The notes: generated from the letters alone by a model not told the origin. DNA of 64,000 nt from Bacteroidaceae bacterium (GCA_016286165.1 JAEESE010000007.1:91326-155325); one strand, 5' to 3'. Shown: positions 43,718-53,231, numbered from the stretch's first letter. A program made the numbers and translations.

Positions 43718-45574
43718 TTAGCCCTCAATTTCAGAGAGTTCGAGCCAGCGCAATTCTTTTGAATCGAGTTCTTCCATAAGCTGTGGCAAACGGATACTCT
43801 TAGCTGTTATCTCGTCAACGGAGAGCGTTCCACTGCTAAGTGCAGCCTCTATATCCACTTTCTCCGCTTCAAGCGCTTGTATGTCTGATTCCAAAGCCTC
43901 CATCTCACGTCGCTCCTTGAATGTGAGTCGGCGACGCGGCTCTGTGCCGTCGCCTCTTCTTGAAGAAGATGAAACTGGGCTACTTGACTGCTTACGGTTC
44001 TTGTCGCTGCTGTCGTTCTTTCCCTTTGCGTAAGCGCTACTTTCGTTCTTTGCAGAGGAAACAGCTGCAAGACTCTCCCTATATTGAGTATAATTGCCGG
44101 GGAAGTCGTCTATGACGCCATCACCTTTGAACACCAACAAATGGTCTACAACCTTGTCCATGAAATACCGGTCGTGGCTGACAACGATTACACATCCCTT
44201 GAAATCACGGAGATATTCCTCGAGGATGTTCAGCGTCACGATATCGAGGTCGTTGGTAGGCTCGTCGAGAATGAGGAAGTTAGGGTTCTGCATGAGCACC
44301 GTGCAGAGGTAGAGACGCCTGCGTTCACCGCCGGAGAGCTTGTAGATGTAGTTCTGCTGCTGCAAAGGTGTGAACAGGAAATGCTGAAGAAATTGCATGG
44401 CAGAAAGATGCCTGCCACCTCCAAGGTCCACATATTCTGCGATACGCCGTACAGCGTCGATAACACGCATCTGCGGTTCAAAATCAAGTCCGTCCTGTGA
44501 GAAATAGCCGAAGCGAACCGTCTCGCCTACGACAAAGCGCCCACTGTCCGGCTTCACAAGCCCGAGTAACATCTTCACAAAAGTGCTCTTGCCTGTACCG
44601 TTAGCTCCTACAATACCCATCTTCTCATAGCGTGAGAAGTTGTAATAGAAGTCCTTGAGAATAACATGCTCTGTACTATTCGGGTTATCAGGGTCGGCAG
44701 GGAAGGTCTTGCTGACATATTCAGCCTCGAATATTTTACTTCCTATGTAAGAGCTGTTTAGTTTCAACGACATCGCCTTCTCTTCCGTGCGTTGCGATGC
44801 ACGCTGTTCGAGGTCGGCAAAAGCCTCTTCACGATAACGCGCTTTGTGGCCTCTGGCCTGAGGCATGCGCCGCATCCATTCGAGCTCTTTCCTATATAAG
44901 TTATTCGCGCGCGCAAGGTTGGCATTGGCTACGTCAATGCGTTCTTGTCGTTTCTCTAGATAATAAGCATAGTTACCTCGATAAGTGTAGAGTGTTTCGT
45001 CGGACAATTCAAGGATAAGCGTGCATATTCGGTCTAAGAAATAACGGTCGTGAGTGACCATCAGCAACGTCATCGACGAGCGCGAGAGATAGGTTTCAAG
45101 CCATTCAATCATCTCTAAGTCAAGGTGATTGGTAGGCTCATCCAGAATCAGAAGGTCAGGTTCCTGACATAGCACGTTGGCCAGTGCCACTCGTTTCAAC
45201 TGACCTCCTGAGAGCTGGTTGAGAGGCTGGTCGTGATCTGTAATCTTAAGTTTCGTAAGATACTCCTGTATCCGTCTAGGTTCTTCGCGGCACTGCCATA
45301 GGCATGCCTCCATCACCGTGAGCCCTTCTGGATAGGTGGGTGTCTGCTCAAGATAGGCCACGCGCAAATCCCTGCGAAAGATTACCGTGCCGGTTTCAGG
45401 TTGCTCACGGCCTGCAATAATATTGAGCAACGACGTCTTGCCCACGCCATTCTGGGCTATAAGCCCTACGCGCTGGCGCTCGGCGAGCCCAAAACTTATG
45501 TCGTGAAACAAGACCTTATCGCCTACAGCAAACGATAGGTTGTCAACCTGAAAAAAGGGATTTACTGCTGCCAT
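43718..45574 (-). CDS. ABC-F family ATPase (Uup-like)
   Basis: A 618-residue soluble protein with two ATPase domains and no membrane segments. The first Walker A is LIAQNGVGKTSLL (about 38-50), with signature LSGGQLKRVAL and Walker B LLILDEPTNHLD. The linker is rich in Arg and coiled coil. The second Walker A is IVGANGTGKSTF (about 328-339), with LSGGERRRLYL and FLILDEPTNDLD. A C-terminal charged coiled coil follows (about 545-610, REMEALESDIQALEAEKVD). ABC-F proteins act on ribosomes or, in the Uup group, also on DNA stability. The C-terminal coil favours Uup. Confidence 0.92.
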   Translation of the reverse strand: MAAVNPFFQVDNLSFAVGDKVLFHDISFGLAERQRVGLIAQNGVGKTSLLNIIAGREQPETGTVIFRRDLRVAYLEQTPTYPEGLTVMEACLWQCREEPRRIQEYLTKLKITDHDQPLNQLSGGQLKRVALANVLCQEPDLLILDEPTNHLDLEMIEWLETYLSRSSMTLLMVTHDRYFLDRICTLILELSDETLYTYRGNYAYYLEKRQERIDVANANLARANNLYRKELEWMRRMPQARGHKARYREEAFADLEQRASQRTEEKAMSLKLNSSYIGSKIFEAEYVSKTFPADPDNPNSTEHVILKDFYYNFSRYEKMGIVGANGTGKSTFVKMLLGLVKPDSGRFVVGETVRFGYFSQDGLDFEPQMRVIDAVRRIAEYVDLGGGRHLSAMQFLQHFLFTPLQQQNYIYKLSGGERRRLYLCTVLMQNPNFLILDEPTNDLDIVTLNILEEYLRDFKGCVIVVSHDRYFMDKVVDHLLVFKGDGVIDDFPGNYTQYRESLAAVSSAKNESSAYAKGKNDSSDKNRKQSSSPVSSSSRRGDGTEPRRRLTFKERREMEALESDIQALEAEKVDIEAALSSGTLSVDEITAKSIRLPQLMEELDSKELRWLELSEIEG

Positions 45575-45591
45575 GTGGATTAATTTGGCTG

Positions 45592-45599
45592 CAAAATTA
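45592..45599 (-). promoter_or_regulatory. Possible -7 element of the ABC-F gene
   Basis: TAATTTTG on the minus strand, 18 nt before the ATG. A weak CTTG stands 18 nt upstream in place of TTTG. Confidence 0.4.
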
Positions 45600-45683
45600 A
45601 GGATAATGAGCCGAAAACAAGAAAAAAATCAAGGAAAAGAAGAAAAAAAATGTAATTCATAAACCTTAATAGCAAAAAATTAT

Positions 45684-45819
45684 TACCTTTGCACACGAAT
45701 TTATGAAGGGTTAGCCTTTGTATGATGGCCAATCCATTATAGTTTCCACATCTATTTGTTTTTTATTTTTATAAGGGTTGCATGTTATATGCCCTTATCA
45801 TATCATTTCATATAATACT
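45684..45819 (+). promoter_or_regulatory. rho promoter (-7) and long leader with hairpin
   Basis: TACCTTTG at 45684-45691 matches the -7 consensus. The leader of about 120 nt holds two tiny ORFs (three codons from 45703 and six from 45722). A hairpin ATAAGGG / CCCTTAT (45771-45777 and 45792-45798) lies 21 nt before the ATG. Rho often controls its own leader in other bacteria, so autoregulation is plausible but inferred. Confidence 0.45.
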
Positions 45820-47844
45820 ATGCACACAAAAATCGAACTCGAGGCTTTGACCATTGATGAACTGACAGCAATGGCAAAGGGTCTCAACATTTCTGTTAAG
45901 AAGAACACTGAGAAGCTCGATCTCATCTATGATATCATCGAAGCCGAGCTCTCGCAAACTCCGCCTGAGCCTCAGCCTAAGAAACGTGGACGTAAGTCGA
46001 ATGCAGAAAAAGCAGCCTTGGAAACAGCCGAAAAACTGAAACAAGAGCTCCAAGATGCTCGTGAGTCCAAAAAAGAACAAGAAGAAACTCCGGCTGAAGA
46101 AAAGGCTACCGGCAAGCCGAAACGCAGTCGTAAAAGCGCTAAAGAAGCAGAACCTGAAAAAACCGCAACCGCAGAGAAAGCCGACGACAAACAGCTATCT
46201 AAAGCAGAAAGCGTTGCTGCAAGCTCCGAAAAGAAAGTGGAGGCAGAACCCAAGCCCAAGAAACGCGGACGCAAATCGAAGGCTGAGAAAGAAGCTGAGG
46301 CGGCAGCTAAGCAGGAGGCTTTACTACAATTTACCGAAGCAGAACAGACGTCAACTGAAGTAAACGCCAGTGAGACAACTACAGAAGAAGCGCAGCCTGC
46401 AACAGAAAATGCTGAAACAGAGAAAGCCGAAACTGCAGCACCTGAAGCAAACGCCGAAGGTCAGGAGACTATCCCTACGGCCGAAGAGGTTGAAGCTTTC
46501 TTCAATGCCGACGAGCCTGACTTCATTATCACTCAGCCTATTCCTGAGTTGCCACTGCAGGACATCACAGTTTTGGACCAAGTACAGCCGACAGATGAGC
46601 CCGCTTACATTCAGAATCTGAACACAATCCCCTCAAAGGGCGAAGGGCGACAGGCGTCAGCAAAGCAGCAAACAACCGCTAAGCAGCAGGCTCCAGACAT
46701 CGTAGAGCAGACCGAAGCATTTGATTTCTCAGACCTCGTGAAGGTTGAAGGCGTATTGGAAGTGACGCCTGAAGGCTGGGGTTTCCTACGCTCAAGCGAC
46801 TACAACTATCTTTCTAGCCCCGACGATGTATACGTCAGCCAGCAGCAAATCAAGCAGATTGGCCTCAAGACAGGCGATGTTGTGGAAGGTTTCGTCCGTC
46901 CGCCATATGAGGGAGAAAAGTACTTCCCACTGTCAAAGGTAGAGAGCGTAAACGGAGTATCCCCTGCACGCATTCGCGACCGACAGGCATTCGAACATCT
47001 TACACCGCTCTTCCCCGACGAGAAGTTCACGCTCTGCCGCGGCTATAGCGACCCAATAAGCGTTAGAATAGTAGACTTGTTCTCGCCCATCGGCAAAGGT
47101 CAGCGCGCTCTTATTGTGGCACAGCCCAAGACAGGTAAGACCATCCTCATGAAAGAGATTGCCAACGCCATCGCCGCCAACCATCCTGAGGCTTATCTGA
47201 TGATGCTCTTGATTGACGAGCGCCCAGAAGAGGTCACAGATATGGCCCGCACCGTCAACGCCGAAGTGATAGCTTCCACATTTGACGAGCCAGCCGAGCG
47301 CCACGTGAAGATTGCCGGTATCGTGCTGGAGAAGGCAAAACGCATGGTAGAATGCGGACACGACGTCGTCATTTTCCTCGACTCTATCACGCGTCTGGCA
47401 CGAGCATACAACACAGCAGCACCTGCCAGCGGCAAGATCCTTACCGGTGGCGTCGATGCCAATGCCCTGCAGAAACCTAAGCGTTTCTTCGGTGCTGCAC
47501 GCAACATCGAAGGCGGAGGCTCGCTCACCATTATTGCCACTGCGCTTATTGATACCGGTTCAAAGATGGATGAAGTTATCTTTGAAGAGTTCAAGGGCAC
47601 CGGTAACATGGAGTTGCAACTCGACCGCACACTGGCCAACAAGCGCATCTTCCCGGCAGTTAACATAGTGGCAAGCTCAACACGACGCGATGATCTGCTA
47701 CAGGACCGCGGTACACTCGACCGCATGTGGGTACTGCGTAAATTCCTCTCAGACATGAACCCCATCGAGGCTATGACTGAACTAAAGAGCCGACTTGAAG
47801 GTACTAAAACCAACGAGGAGTTCCTTATCTCGATGAATTCATAA
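45820..47844 (+). CDS. rho: Transcription termination factor Rho with large N-terminal insertion
   Basis: The ATG at 45820 gives [22 protein letters not shown], a normal Rho N-terminal fold; the frame stays open 14 codons further up but that part does not resemble Rho. 674 residues against about 420 in E. coli. An acidic/basic low-complexity insert (about 45-285) carries RGRKS motifs ([35 protein letters not shown]). The RNA-binding OSB domain (about 310-390), Walker [12 protein letters not shown] and Walker [16 protein letters not shown] follow. It is the hexameric RNA-translocase that ends transcripts. Confidence 0.97.
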   Translation: MHTKIELEALTIDELTAMAKGLNISVKKNTEKLDLIYDIIEAELSQTPPEPQPKKRGRKSNAEKAALETAEKLKQELQDARESKKEQEETPAEEKATGKPKRSRKSAKEAEPEKTATAEKADDKQLSKAESVAASSEKKVEAEPKPKKRGRKSKAEKEAEAAAKQEALLQFTEAEQTSTEVNASETTTEEAQPATENAETEKAETAAPEANAEGQETIPTAEEVEAFFNADEPDFIITQPIPELPLQDITVLDQVQPTDEPAYIQNLNTIPSKGEGRQASAKQQTTAKQQAPDIVEQTEAFDFSDLVKVEGVLEVTPEGWGFLRSSDYNYLSSPDDVYVSQQQIKQIGLKTGDVVEGFVRPPYEGEKYFPLSKVESVNGVSPARIRDRQAFEHLTPLFPDEKFTLCRGYSDPISVRIVDLFSPIGKGQRALIVAQPKTGKTILMKEIANAIAANHPEAYLMMLLIDERPEEVTDMARTVNAEVIASTFDEPAERHVKIAGIVLEKAKRMVECGHDVVIFLDSITRLARAYNTAAPASGKILTGGVDANALQKPKRFFGAARNIEGGGSLTIIATALIDTGSKMDEVIFEEFKGTGNMELQLDRTLANKRIFPAVNIVASSTRRDDLLQDRGTLDRMWVLRKFLSDMNPIEAMTELKSRLEGTKTNEEFLISMNS

Positions 47845-47862
47845 CGAGGTTTCTCGATATTT

Positions 47863-47902
47863 AAAGACGTCCGACTGCACACGATTGCCGTCGGACGTCT
47901 TT
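47863..47902 (+). terminator. Terminator of rho (possibly bidirectional)
   Basis: AAAGACGTCCGAC (47863-47875) and GTCGGACGTCTTT (47890-47902) form a 13-bp stem followed by a short T-run (TTTTCT). The convergent GH43 gene ends 53 bp away, so it may serve both strands. Confidence 0.8.
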
Positions 47903-47955
47903 TCTATAAGAATAAATGCAAGCCCAGTCTGTTCTCTACAGTCTATAAGCCTGAC

Positions 47956-48945
47956 TTAAGGCTTGAAATTGGCAATCAGTTTCAGCTGGTCGCCCTCATC
48001 GTCGAGGAGGAAGAAGTGGGGACGGCGGACTGTACGGCCGTTCACCGTAGTATGGCTATGCAAGCTAAGCAGCAAGCGACCTTTCCAATCACGGAAAATC
48101 ATGCCGTGTCCGTAGTTTGGAGGCGTGAAAGGCTTGGGGTCCTGAATCCAAGGACCATCGAGCGTTCCGCTTTGACTATAGGCCACACCCATCGTATAAT
48201 CCTTGGCAATCCAACTGGTCCATATCATGCCGAGGCGGCCCGTCTGTGTGCGGAAGAGCCAAGGACCGTCGGTTACGCCATTGGGACCTGTGCCTTCATC
48301 ATTGCGACTCCATGGGGATTCGCTGGCACGAAACATCAACTGAGCCCAACCGATAGAGCCCGAAAGGTCGTCGGTAAGGCGAATTTTCTCTATCGTTCCA
48401 TCTATGGCTTGCAGCCATTCGTGGCAATATACCATATACGGATGACCATCGGTGTCTACCCAAAGAGTACCATCGAGCGTAGGTTTGAAGGCTGGCAGGT
48501 ATACAGGGTCGGCCATGGGACGATAAGGACCGTCGGGCTTGTCCGAAACAAGCACATGACAGGCCCTGCGCGGGATACGCCGACCAGCTACTGTATCTAT
48601 GGTGATAGCATTATTGGTAAACGTTGCAAAATAGTAATACTTGCCACGATAATGATGAAGTTCGGCTGCCCAAATCTGGGGATGAGCACCCATCCAAGAA
48701 GCCGTGTCTATTTCAACGACGTTGCGTGGGCCATCCCAGAAACGGAGATCCTGACTTGTCCAAAGCAGACCTCCTGTGCCTGTCATATAATAAGTGTGCG
48801 TTGCAGAATCAGCAAGTATGCACGGATCGCTGAGTATGATGCTGTCCGTGGGCACATGTTCGCGGTAGCGAGGCCCGCGACGCTGGGCATGCAGGGATAG
48901 CGAAGCCAGGAGGCTCGTAAGCAGTAAGAGTCTGAAAGCTTTCAT
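47956..48945 (-). CDS. Glycoside hydrolase family 43 protein, secreted
   Basis: A 329-residue protein with a signal peptide (cleavage after LSLHA, residue 20). The five-bladed propeller pattern of GH43 is visible: the base Asp40 in LSDPCIL, WAAELHHYRGKYYYF (about 92-106), and the pKa-modulating Asp158 in TLDGTLWVD. At the general-acid position it has TDGPWLF (Asp226) rather than the common EGP, which I recall from some Bacteroidetes GH43 subfamilies. GH43 enzymes remove arabinose or xylose from plant glycans; the exact activity is unclear. Its ATG overlaps the M64 stop by 4 bp. Confidence 0.85.
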   Translation of the reverse strand: MKAFRLLLLTSLLASLSLHAQRRGPRYREHVPTDSIILSDPCILADSATHTYYMTGTGGLLWTSQDLRFWDGPRNVVEIDTASWMGAHPQIWAAELHHYRGKYYYFATFTNNAITIDTVAGRRIPRRACHVLVSDKPDGPYRPMADPVYLPAFKPTLDGTLWVDTDGHPYMVYCHEWLQAIDGTIEKIRLTDDLSGSIGWAQLMFRASESPWSRNDEGTGPNGVTDGPWLFRTQTGRLGMIWTSWIAKDYTMGVAYSQSGTLDGPWIQDPKPFTPPNYGHGMIFRDWKGRLLLSLHSHTTVNGRTVRRPHFFLLDDEGDQLKLIANFKP

Positions 48946-50231
48946 TCTGTGTAGAATTTAATGATATTTGTAATGGCTCGTTGGCAAACGGGGCAGAACT
49001 CAGGCACTTCGTTAACCTTCATGCGGCACTCTTGAACGGGGCGGTAGACTCCTTTCGACTGGTAGCCTGCGCCTTCGTAAACGCCGACTTTTGTGGTGAG
49101 ATCGCGCCCATCGGGTTGGGTTGGGATAGGTGTGTCGTGTTTTATTAGGTCAGCCCATTTACTGTTGAAATCGTGTAATGTGGTGAGGTTAGGCTCCCAC
49201 GGTTCCGTGTCTGCAGGGTAATGCGTTTCGGGATCATCGCCATAAGCATATTCGTCACCGAGGCCTCCGAACGAGTGTCCGAACTCATGCACTATGACTT
49301 CGAGCTTATAACGATTTGTGCGAGCTGAAGCCAGGTTATAGAAATTGTAGATTCCGCCGCCTCCATATTCGGGAGTATTTGCAAGAATAATGAAATGTTC
49401 GAACGGAATACCAGTCATCACGTCATAGAGACGTTTGATGTGAAGCGTGGTCAGGTAGCGATTGCTGTAGAAAGTGTCGAAGCTGGACGCTAGGGCTGTG
49501 TCATACCAAAGACCTTTGTGGGGAATCGACACTCCATTGTCACGCGAGACAGGCGTCACGGCAATAAAGTTGAAACGGTCGATGAGCGAATGGAATGGCT
49601 CATGCTCTGCCAGCGCTGCAATACTGCTGTCGCACATGGCAAGGAAATAGTCCATCTCATCTTCAGCGAAGCCCTCGGCAATGAAAGCTACGTCAATGCG
49701 TTCACGAGGGTCGCCGCTCTTGCGGATATAGCGCCAAGGAGTTTGCTGTTCACGGCTACGATCCTTGATTAAAATGTCAGCTGGGTCTATGCGATGAAGC
49801 ATACTTGAGCTCACACGTCTATGGGTATCAACCAGTTGAACTATAGCGTTGACGGGCTTCCGGGGCAATGGCACAATGAATGTATTCTCGAATGATTTCT
49901 CAACGTGTCTCGCCTCTTCTGTCTCCTGCCATTCCTGAAAAAGCGTAGAGAAGCTGTGACGATACAGCGTATCGCCCGTTTCGGGATCCACGATCGTCAA
50001 CTGTCCGTTGCCCTCAAGCGGCAGACTACTGAGGTTGTGACGTCGACCATACCAACCTGCAGTCTTCGACAACTGGTCAAGAGCTATATGCTGTGCGTTA
50101 TTGGTGCCGGAGAAGATATAATCGATACGCAATGTTGAATCACTGAAAGACGTATCGAAATCTACTGAAGCTGCGTTAACACACAGGCTAATGGCAAGAA
50201 TGTTGAAAACGGCAAATTGGCGTCGAGTCAT
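48942..50231 (-). CDS. M64-family (IgA-peptidase-like) metallopeptidase, secreted
   Basis: A 429-residue protein with an N-terminal signal (cleavage near CVNAA, residue 20). A beta-rich N-terminal domain (about 22-150) is followed by the catalytic domain. The zinc motif HEFGHSFGGLGDEYAYG starts at residue 315, the hallmark of M64. IDVAFIAEGFAEDEMDYF (about 179-196) and EHFIILANTPEYGGGGIYN (about 278-296) also fit. The founder of M64 cleaves IgA; other members act on unknown substrates. The gene lies between a lipoprotein gene and GH43 in one transcription unit with maf and kdsC. Confidence 0.9.
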   Translation of the reverse strand: MTRRQFAVFNILAISLCVNAASVDFDTSFSDSTLRIDYIFSGTNNAQHIALDQLSKTAGWYGRRHNLSSLPLEGNGQLTIVDPETGDTLYRHSFSTLFQEWQETEEARHVEKSFENTFIVPLPRKPVNAIVQLVDTHRRVSSSMLHRIDPADILIKDRSREQQTPWRYIRKSGDPRERIDVAFIAEGFAEDEMDYFLAMCDSSIAALAEHEPFHSLIDRFNFIAVTPVSRDNGVSIPHKGLWYDTALASSFDTFYSNRYLTTLHIKRLYDVMTGIPFEHFIILANTPEYGGGGIYNFYNLASARTNRYKLEVIVHEFGHSFGGLGDEYAYGDDPETHYPADTEPWEPNLTTLHDFNSKWADLIKHDTPIPTQPDGRDLTTKVGVYEGAGYQSKGVYRPVQECRMKVNEVPEFCPVCQRAITNIIKFYTE

Positions 50232-50242
50232 AACGTTAAGTA

Positions 50243-50686
50243 TTATTCTACTGTGATGCGTCCGTTCACTGTGGCTTCGTCAAAGAGTACATTTCCTATG
50301 TAGCAACTGAACGAAGCACGCATTATCACTGGATAAGTGCCAGGTGCCGTTGAAGCAGGCAGCAGGAACTTAACCCGAGGATCGCACTTACCATAGCCGT
50401 CGTAGTTGTCTTGAACGACCATGAGAGTGTCCTTGGCCTGATGAGTGACAGGGTCAGTGCAGAGTGCCTGCACAGTCCAGTAGTAGGAAGTGGCAGCAAT
50501 GCCATTGCCCTTGGCTTTATGGGGCACTATAAGTTCAACGCTGTCGCCAGGATGGGCGGGTGAAGGATTCACCGTCATTGCACCAAACTGCGGTCGGATA
50601 TACTCTTGCTTCTCATCGTCGCAAGCGACGAAACCAACCGAAAGAGTTGTAAACAATAATAGAATGATTGTCAGATGCTTATTCAT
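50243..50686 (-). CDS. Hypothetical lipoprotein
   Basis: 147 residues with a lipoprotein signal ending in VGFVAC (Cys22) and then DDEK. The mature part reads as one beta-sandwich domain: NPSPAHPGDSVELIVPHK, YYWTVQALC, PGTYPVIMRASFSC. It could be an Ig-like surface domain, which is inferred. Its ATG shares one base with the maf stop (TAATG), and the M64 peptidase starts 11 nt after it. It may be a partner or anchor of that peptidase. No family was recognised. Confidence 0.7.
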   Translation of the reverse strand: MNKHLTIILLLFTTLSVGFVACDDEKQEYIRPQFGAMTVNPSPAHPGDSVELIVPHKAKGNGIAATSYYWTVQALCTDPVTHQAKDTLMVVQDNYDGYGKCDPRVKFLLPASTAPGTYPVIMRASFSCYIGNVLFDEATVNGRITVE

Positions 50687-51258
50687 TATATGTTAAAGTT
50701 AAGTTTTAATGATTGATAGAGCCGCTGAACGGGCAAGCCCATAACGTTGTAGAAGGAACCATTAATGCTCTCAACCGCCACATAACCTATCCATTCCTGC
50801 ACTCCATAAGAGCCGGCTTTGTCGAAAGGTTTGTAGCGTCGGACATACGTCATTATCTCCTCCTCTGTGAGTTTGCAGAAAGTGACATCGGTACAACAGG
50901 AGAAAGCCACTTGCTTGTCCTTGGTTGTGAGACACACACCTGTATAGACTTGATGTGTTTGTCCCGACAACTGACGAAGCATGCTACAGGCATCAGCCTC
51001 GTCAACGGGTTTTTCCAGCACCTTGCCGTCGAGCCAAACGATAGTATCCGCCGTGATGAGGAGTTCGTCGCCGGCAAGCTCTCCGATGTATGCGTTGGCT
51101 TTTTCCTTACATATATACAAAGGTATATCGCCCCCTTGTAATGTCGGAGGATAACTCTCGTCTATACCTGGCAGTACACGAACCTCGAAATCAAGGTCGA
51201 GACCTGCCATAAGTTCGCGTCGACGAGGCGAATTGCTTGCGAGTATGAGTTTGTACAT
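50686..51258 (-). CDS. maf: Maf-family nucleoside triphosphate pyrophosphatase
   Basis: A 190-residue house-cleaning enzyme that hydrolyses non-canonical or modified NTPs to NMPs. SNSPRRRELM at about 8-17 and ADTIVWLDGKVLEKP at about 70-84 are the phosphate-binding and catalytic Asp-containing motifs. FDKAGSYGVQ near 144-153 is also typical. Length fits the family. It lies 5 nt after kdsC and is coupled to the lipoprotein gene downstream. The kdsC-maf order is common in Bacteroidetes. Confidence 0.95.
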   Translation of the reverse strand: MYKLILASNSPRRRELMAGLDLDFEVRVLPGIDESYPPTLQGGDIPLYICKEKANAYIGELAGDELLITADTIVWLDGKVLEKPVDEADACSMLRQLSGQTHQVYTGVCLTTKDKQVAFSCCTDVTFCKLTEEEIMTYVRRYKPFDKAGSYGVQEWIGYVAVESINGSFYNVMGLPVQRLYQSLKLNFNI

Positions 51259-51263
51259 AACTA

Positions 51264-51782
51264 TTACCAGCCAAAGGCTTTTTTATCGGACATCCATTTC
51301 CCTTGTACCTTTAGCACTTGCTCAATGACGTCGCGGGCGCAGCCGTATCCACCTTTGAGATGGCTGATATACAGCGAGATATCCTTTATCTCAGGCGCAG
51401 CATCCGAAGGACATACGGGACAGCCTACGAGTTTCATTATCTCGTAGTCGGGAATGTCATCGCCCATATAAATCACTTCATCGTCAGTGAAACCATACTT
51501 GGCTTTCAGCTTCTCATATGTCTCGATCTTTACAGAACAGGCAAGGAATACATCTTCTATGCCCAGCAACTCGTAGCGACGCTTGATAGCTTCGGACCTT
51601 GCCCCAGTGATGATAGCTACATGCAATCCGCTCATCTGAGCCAGGCGCAGGGCATATCCATCCTTTATATTGACGGTTCGGACGGGTTCACCGTCAGCAC
51701 CTTGAGATATCGTCTCGGCACTGAGCACACCGTCAACATCGAAGATGAGTGCACGTATCTTTTTCAGATCATAGTTTATCAT
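51264..51782 (-). CDS. kdsC: KdsC-type HAD phosphatase (3-deoxy-D-manno-octulosonate 8-phosphate phosphatase)
   Basis: A 172-residue HAD-superfamily enzyme that dephosphorylates KDO-8-phosphate for lipopolysaccharide synthesis. Motif I FDVDGVLS (about 14-21), motif II IITGARS (about 57-63), the KAKYGFTDDEVIYMGDDIPD block (motifs III and IV) and CPVCPSDAAPEI near 120-131 follow the KdsC pattern. It overlaps the DUF2520 gene by 14 bp and precedes maf by 5 nt. Confidence 0.93.
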   Translation of the reverse strand: MINYDLKKIRALIFDVDGVLSAETISQGADGEPVRTVNIKDGYALRLAQMSGLHVAIITGARSEAIKRRYELLGIEDVFLACSVKIETYEKLKAKYGFTDDEVIYMGDDIPDYEIMKLVGCPVCPSDAAPEIKDISLYISHLKGGYGCARDVIEQVLKVQGKWMSDKKAFGW

Positions 51783-52596
51783 AGTCTTGAATGCTTTTCG
51801 TCAGCAAAGAATATATCTTCTGAAGGTCGCGGCGACCGGTGAGCATGGCCAAGTGCATGCCTATTACGTTGTCATCGCCTCGCACAGCAGGGCCTGTCTG
51901 GGCTTCACGTGCCGGCAGGACGTGAAGTTTAGCCACGGTCTCGTCTACCAACGGCAGCAGAGCAGAGAAGTCAAGACCTGCCGATTCCAGGATATCAGTT
52001 GATATTGTGCAGCAATGATTAAGAAAGTTACAGGCAAAGACAGCAGCAAGGTGCAGTCGGCGACGCAAGGCTGGCGTTGAAGAATGAACGAATCCAACAT
52101 TTCGCGTGAGCAAGCATGCCAGCTCATTCAACAATATCTCGTCTCCTCTTTGAGTTGCTTCTATAAAAAGATGTACGCGCGTGAAATCTACTGCACGTTC
52201 CTTAGAGAACGTCTGCATAGGATAGAAAACGCCGCAACGCGAGTGGCCTATATCGGTAAACACACTCGTTGACATAGAGCCTGCAGTGTGAACCATGAGG
52301 GCGTTCTCGCGGCCGTCATGCAACGACTGCACTACATCTGACAGCACCGCATCTTTGACAGCAACGATATACAGATCGGCATCACAGCACACTTGTTCAA
52401 AATTGTCCCACAGTGCACGACAATCATAAGTGTCATCAGGCACCGATGCACGAAGCTGTTCTGCCAGCCCTTCGGCAGATTCACGACTGTGACTCCAAAC
52501 CTCAGCCACGTCCAAACCCTGCGACACGAATTCCCTGGCGAGGTTCGTTGCTACGCGCCCAGCGCCAATCATTACTATTTTCAGATGATCTTTCAT
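51769..52596 (-). CDS. Rossmann-like and DUF2520 domain oxidoreductase
   Basis: A 275-residue protein with an N-terminal NAD(P)-binding fold (IVMIGAGRVATNLAREF, about 7-23) and DLYIVAVKDAVLSDV near 75-89. The DUF2520 C-terminal helical domain (about 125-260) includes LHLAAVFACNFLNHC. The architecture resembles ketopantoate reductase or 6-phosphogluconate dehydrogenase folds, but the substrate is unknown. The 14-bp overlap with kdsC shows tight coupling, a pair seen often in Bacteroidetes. Confidence 0.87.
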   Translation of the reverse strand: MKDHLKIVMIGAGRVATNLAREFVSQGLDVAEVWSHSRESAEGLAEQLRASVPDDTYDCRALWDNFEQVCCDADLYIVAVKDAVLSDVVQSLHDGRENALMVHTAGSMSTSVFTDIGHSRCGVFYPMQTFSKERAVDFTRVHLFIEATQRGDEILLNELACLLTRNVGFVHSSTPALRRRLHLAAVFACNFLNHCCTISTDILESAGLDFSALLPLVDETVAKLHVLPAREAQTGPAVRGDDNVIGMHLAMLTGRRDLQKIYSLLTKSIQDYDKL

Positions 52597-52629
52597 CGTT
52601 TCATGTTTAATTTCCGATAATACAAATCA

Positions 52630-53157
52630 TCAAAACTTATCAACATGTACTTTATCCCAAAGCAAACGATCTTCGTTGAAAGGCTTACGCTCCATGCCCT
52701 TGTGGCCTATGGCTATAATGGATACGACACGTAATGGCTCTGGTATATCCAGCAGATAACGGACAATGTTGTCGGCCGGCTCTCCCTCTTCAGTGAACCT
52801 ATCACGCACTTGAATCCAGCAAGCTCCCAGTCCAAGGTCTTCTGCCTGGTAAAGCAGAACAGTTGCTGCCACGCTGGCATCCTCAATCCACACGTCGCTT
52901 TCGCCTGGATCACCAACTACGACTACGGCCAAAGGCGCGCCGGCAAGAAAATCAGAACCCTGAGCCTTGCAGAGCGCCAGTTTCTCGAGCATCGCCTTGT
53001 CGTCGACCACGACGAAGTGCCAAGCATGTTTGCCCTTGCTTGAAGGCGACATCAATGCGCTCTTCAGCAGTTGCGTAACCTCTTCCGAAGTCAATTCCTC
53101 GTCAGTAAACTTACGCATTGAGCGGCGCAAACGAACCAATTCAGCGAAACTTTCCAT
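52630..53157 (-). CDS. Nitroreductase-family flavoprotein
   Basis: A 175-residue FMN-dependent fold. The FMN-binding RRSMRKF is at about 10-16 and SALMSPSSKGKHAWHFVVV at about 33-51. LGLGACWIQ near 107-115 and VVSIIAIGHKGMERKPF near 145-160 are also typical. It reduces nitro compounds, quinones or other acceptors with NAD(P)H; the physiological substrate is unknown. It is the first gene of the run that continues through DUF2520, kdsC, maf, lipoprotein, M64 and GH43, with a 33-nt gap to the next gene. Confidence 0.9.
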   Translation of the reverse strand: MESFAELVRLRRSMRKFTDEELTSEEVTQLLKSALMSPSSKGKHAWHFVVVDDKAMLEKLALCKAQGSDFLAGAPLAVVVVGDPGESDVWIEDASVAATVLLYQAEDLGLGACWIQVRDRFTEEGEPADNIVRYLLDIPEPLRVVSIIAIGHKGMERKPFNEDRLLWDKVHVDKF

Positions 53158-53217
53158 AATCTATCATTTTAATGCTTTATTTCTTAGTACTTAATCATAA
53201 ACTATGATTAACGGCTG

Positions 53218-53225
53218 CAAAGTTA
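53218..53225 (-). promoter_or_regulatory. -7 element of the nitroreductase-to-GH43 operon
   Basis: TAACTTTG on the minus strand, 60 nt before the ATG. The -33 position falls in a 7-bp repeat array and contains no TTTG. Confidence 0.4.
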
Positions 53226-53231
53226 ATTAAA

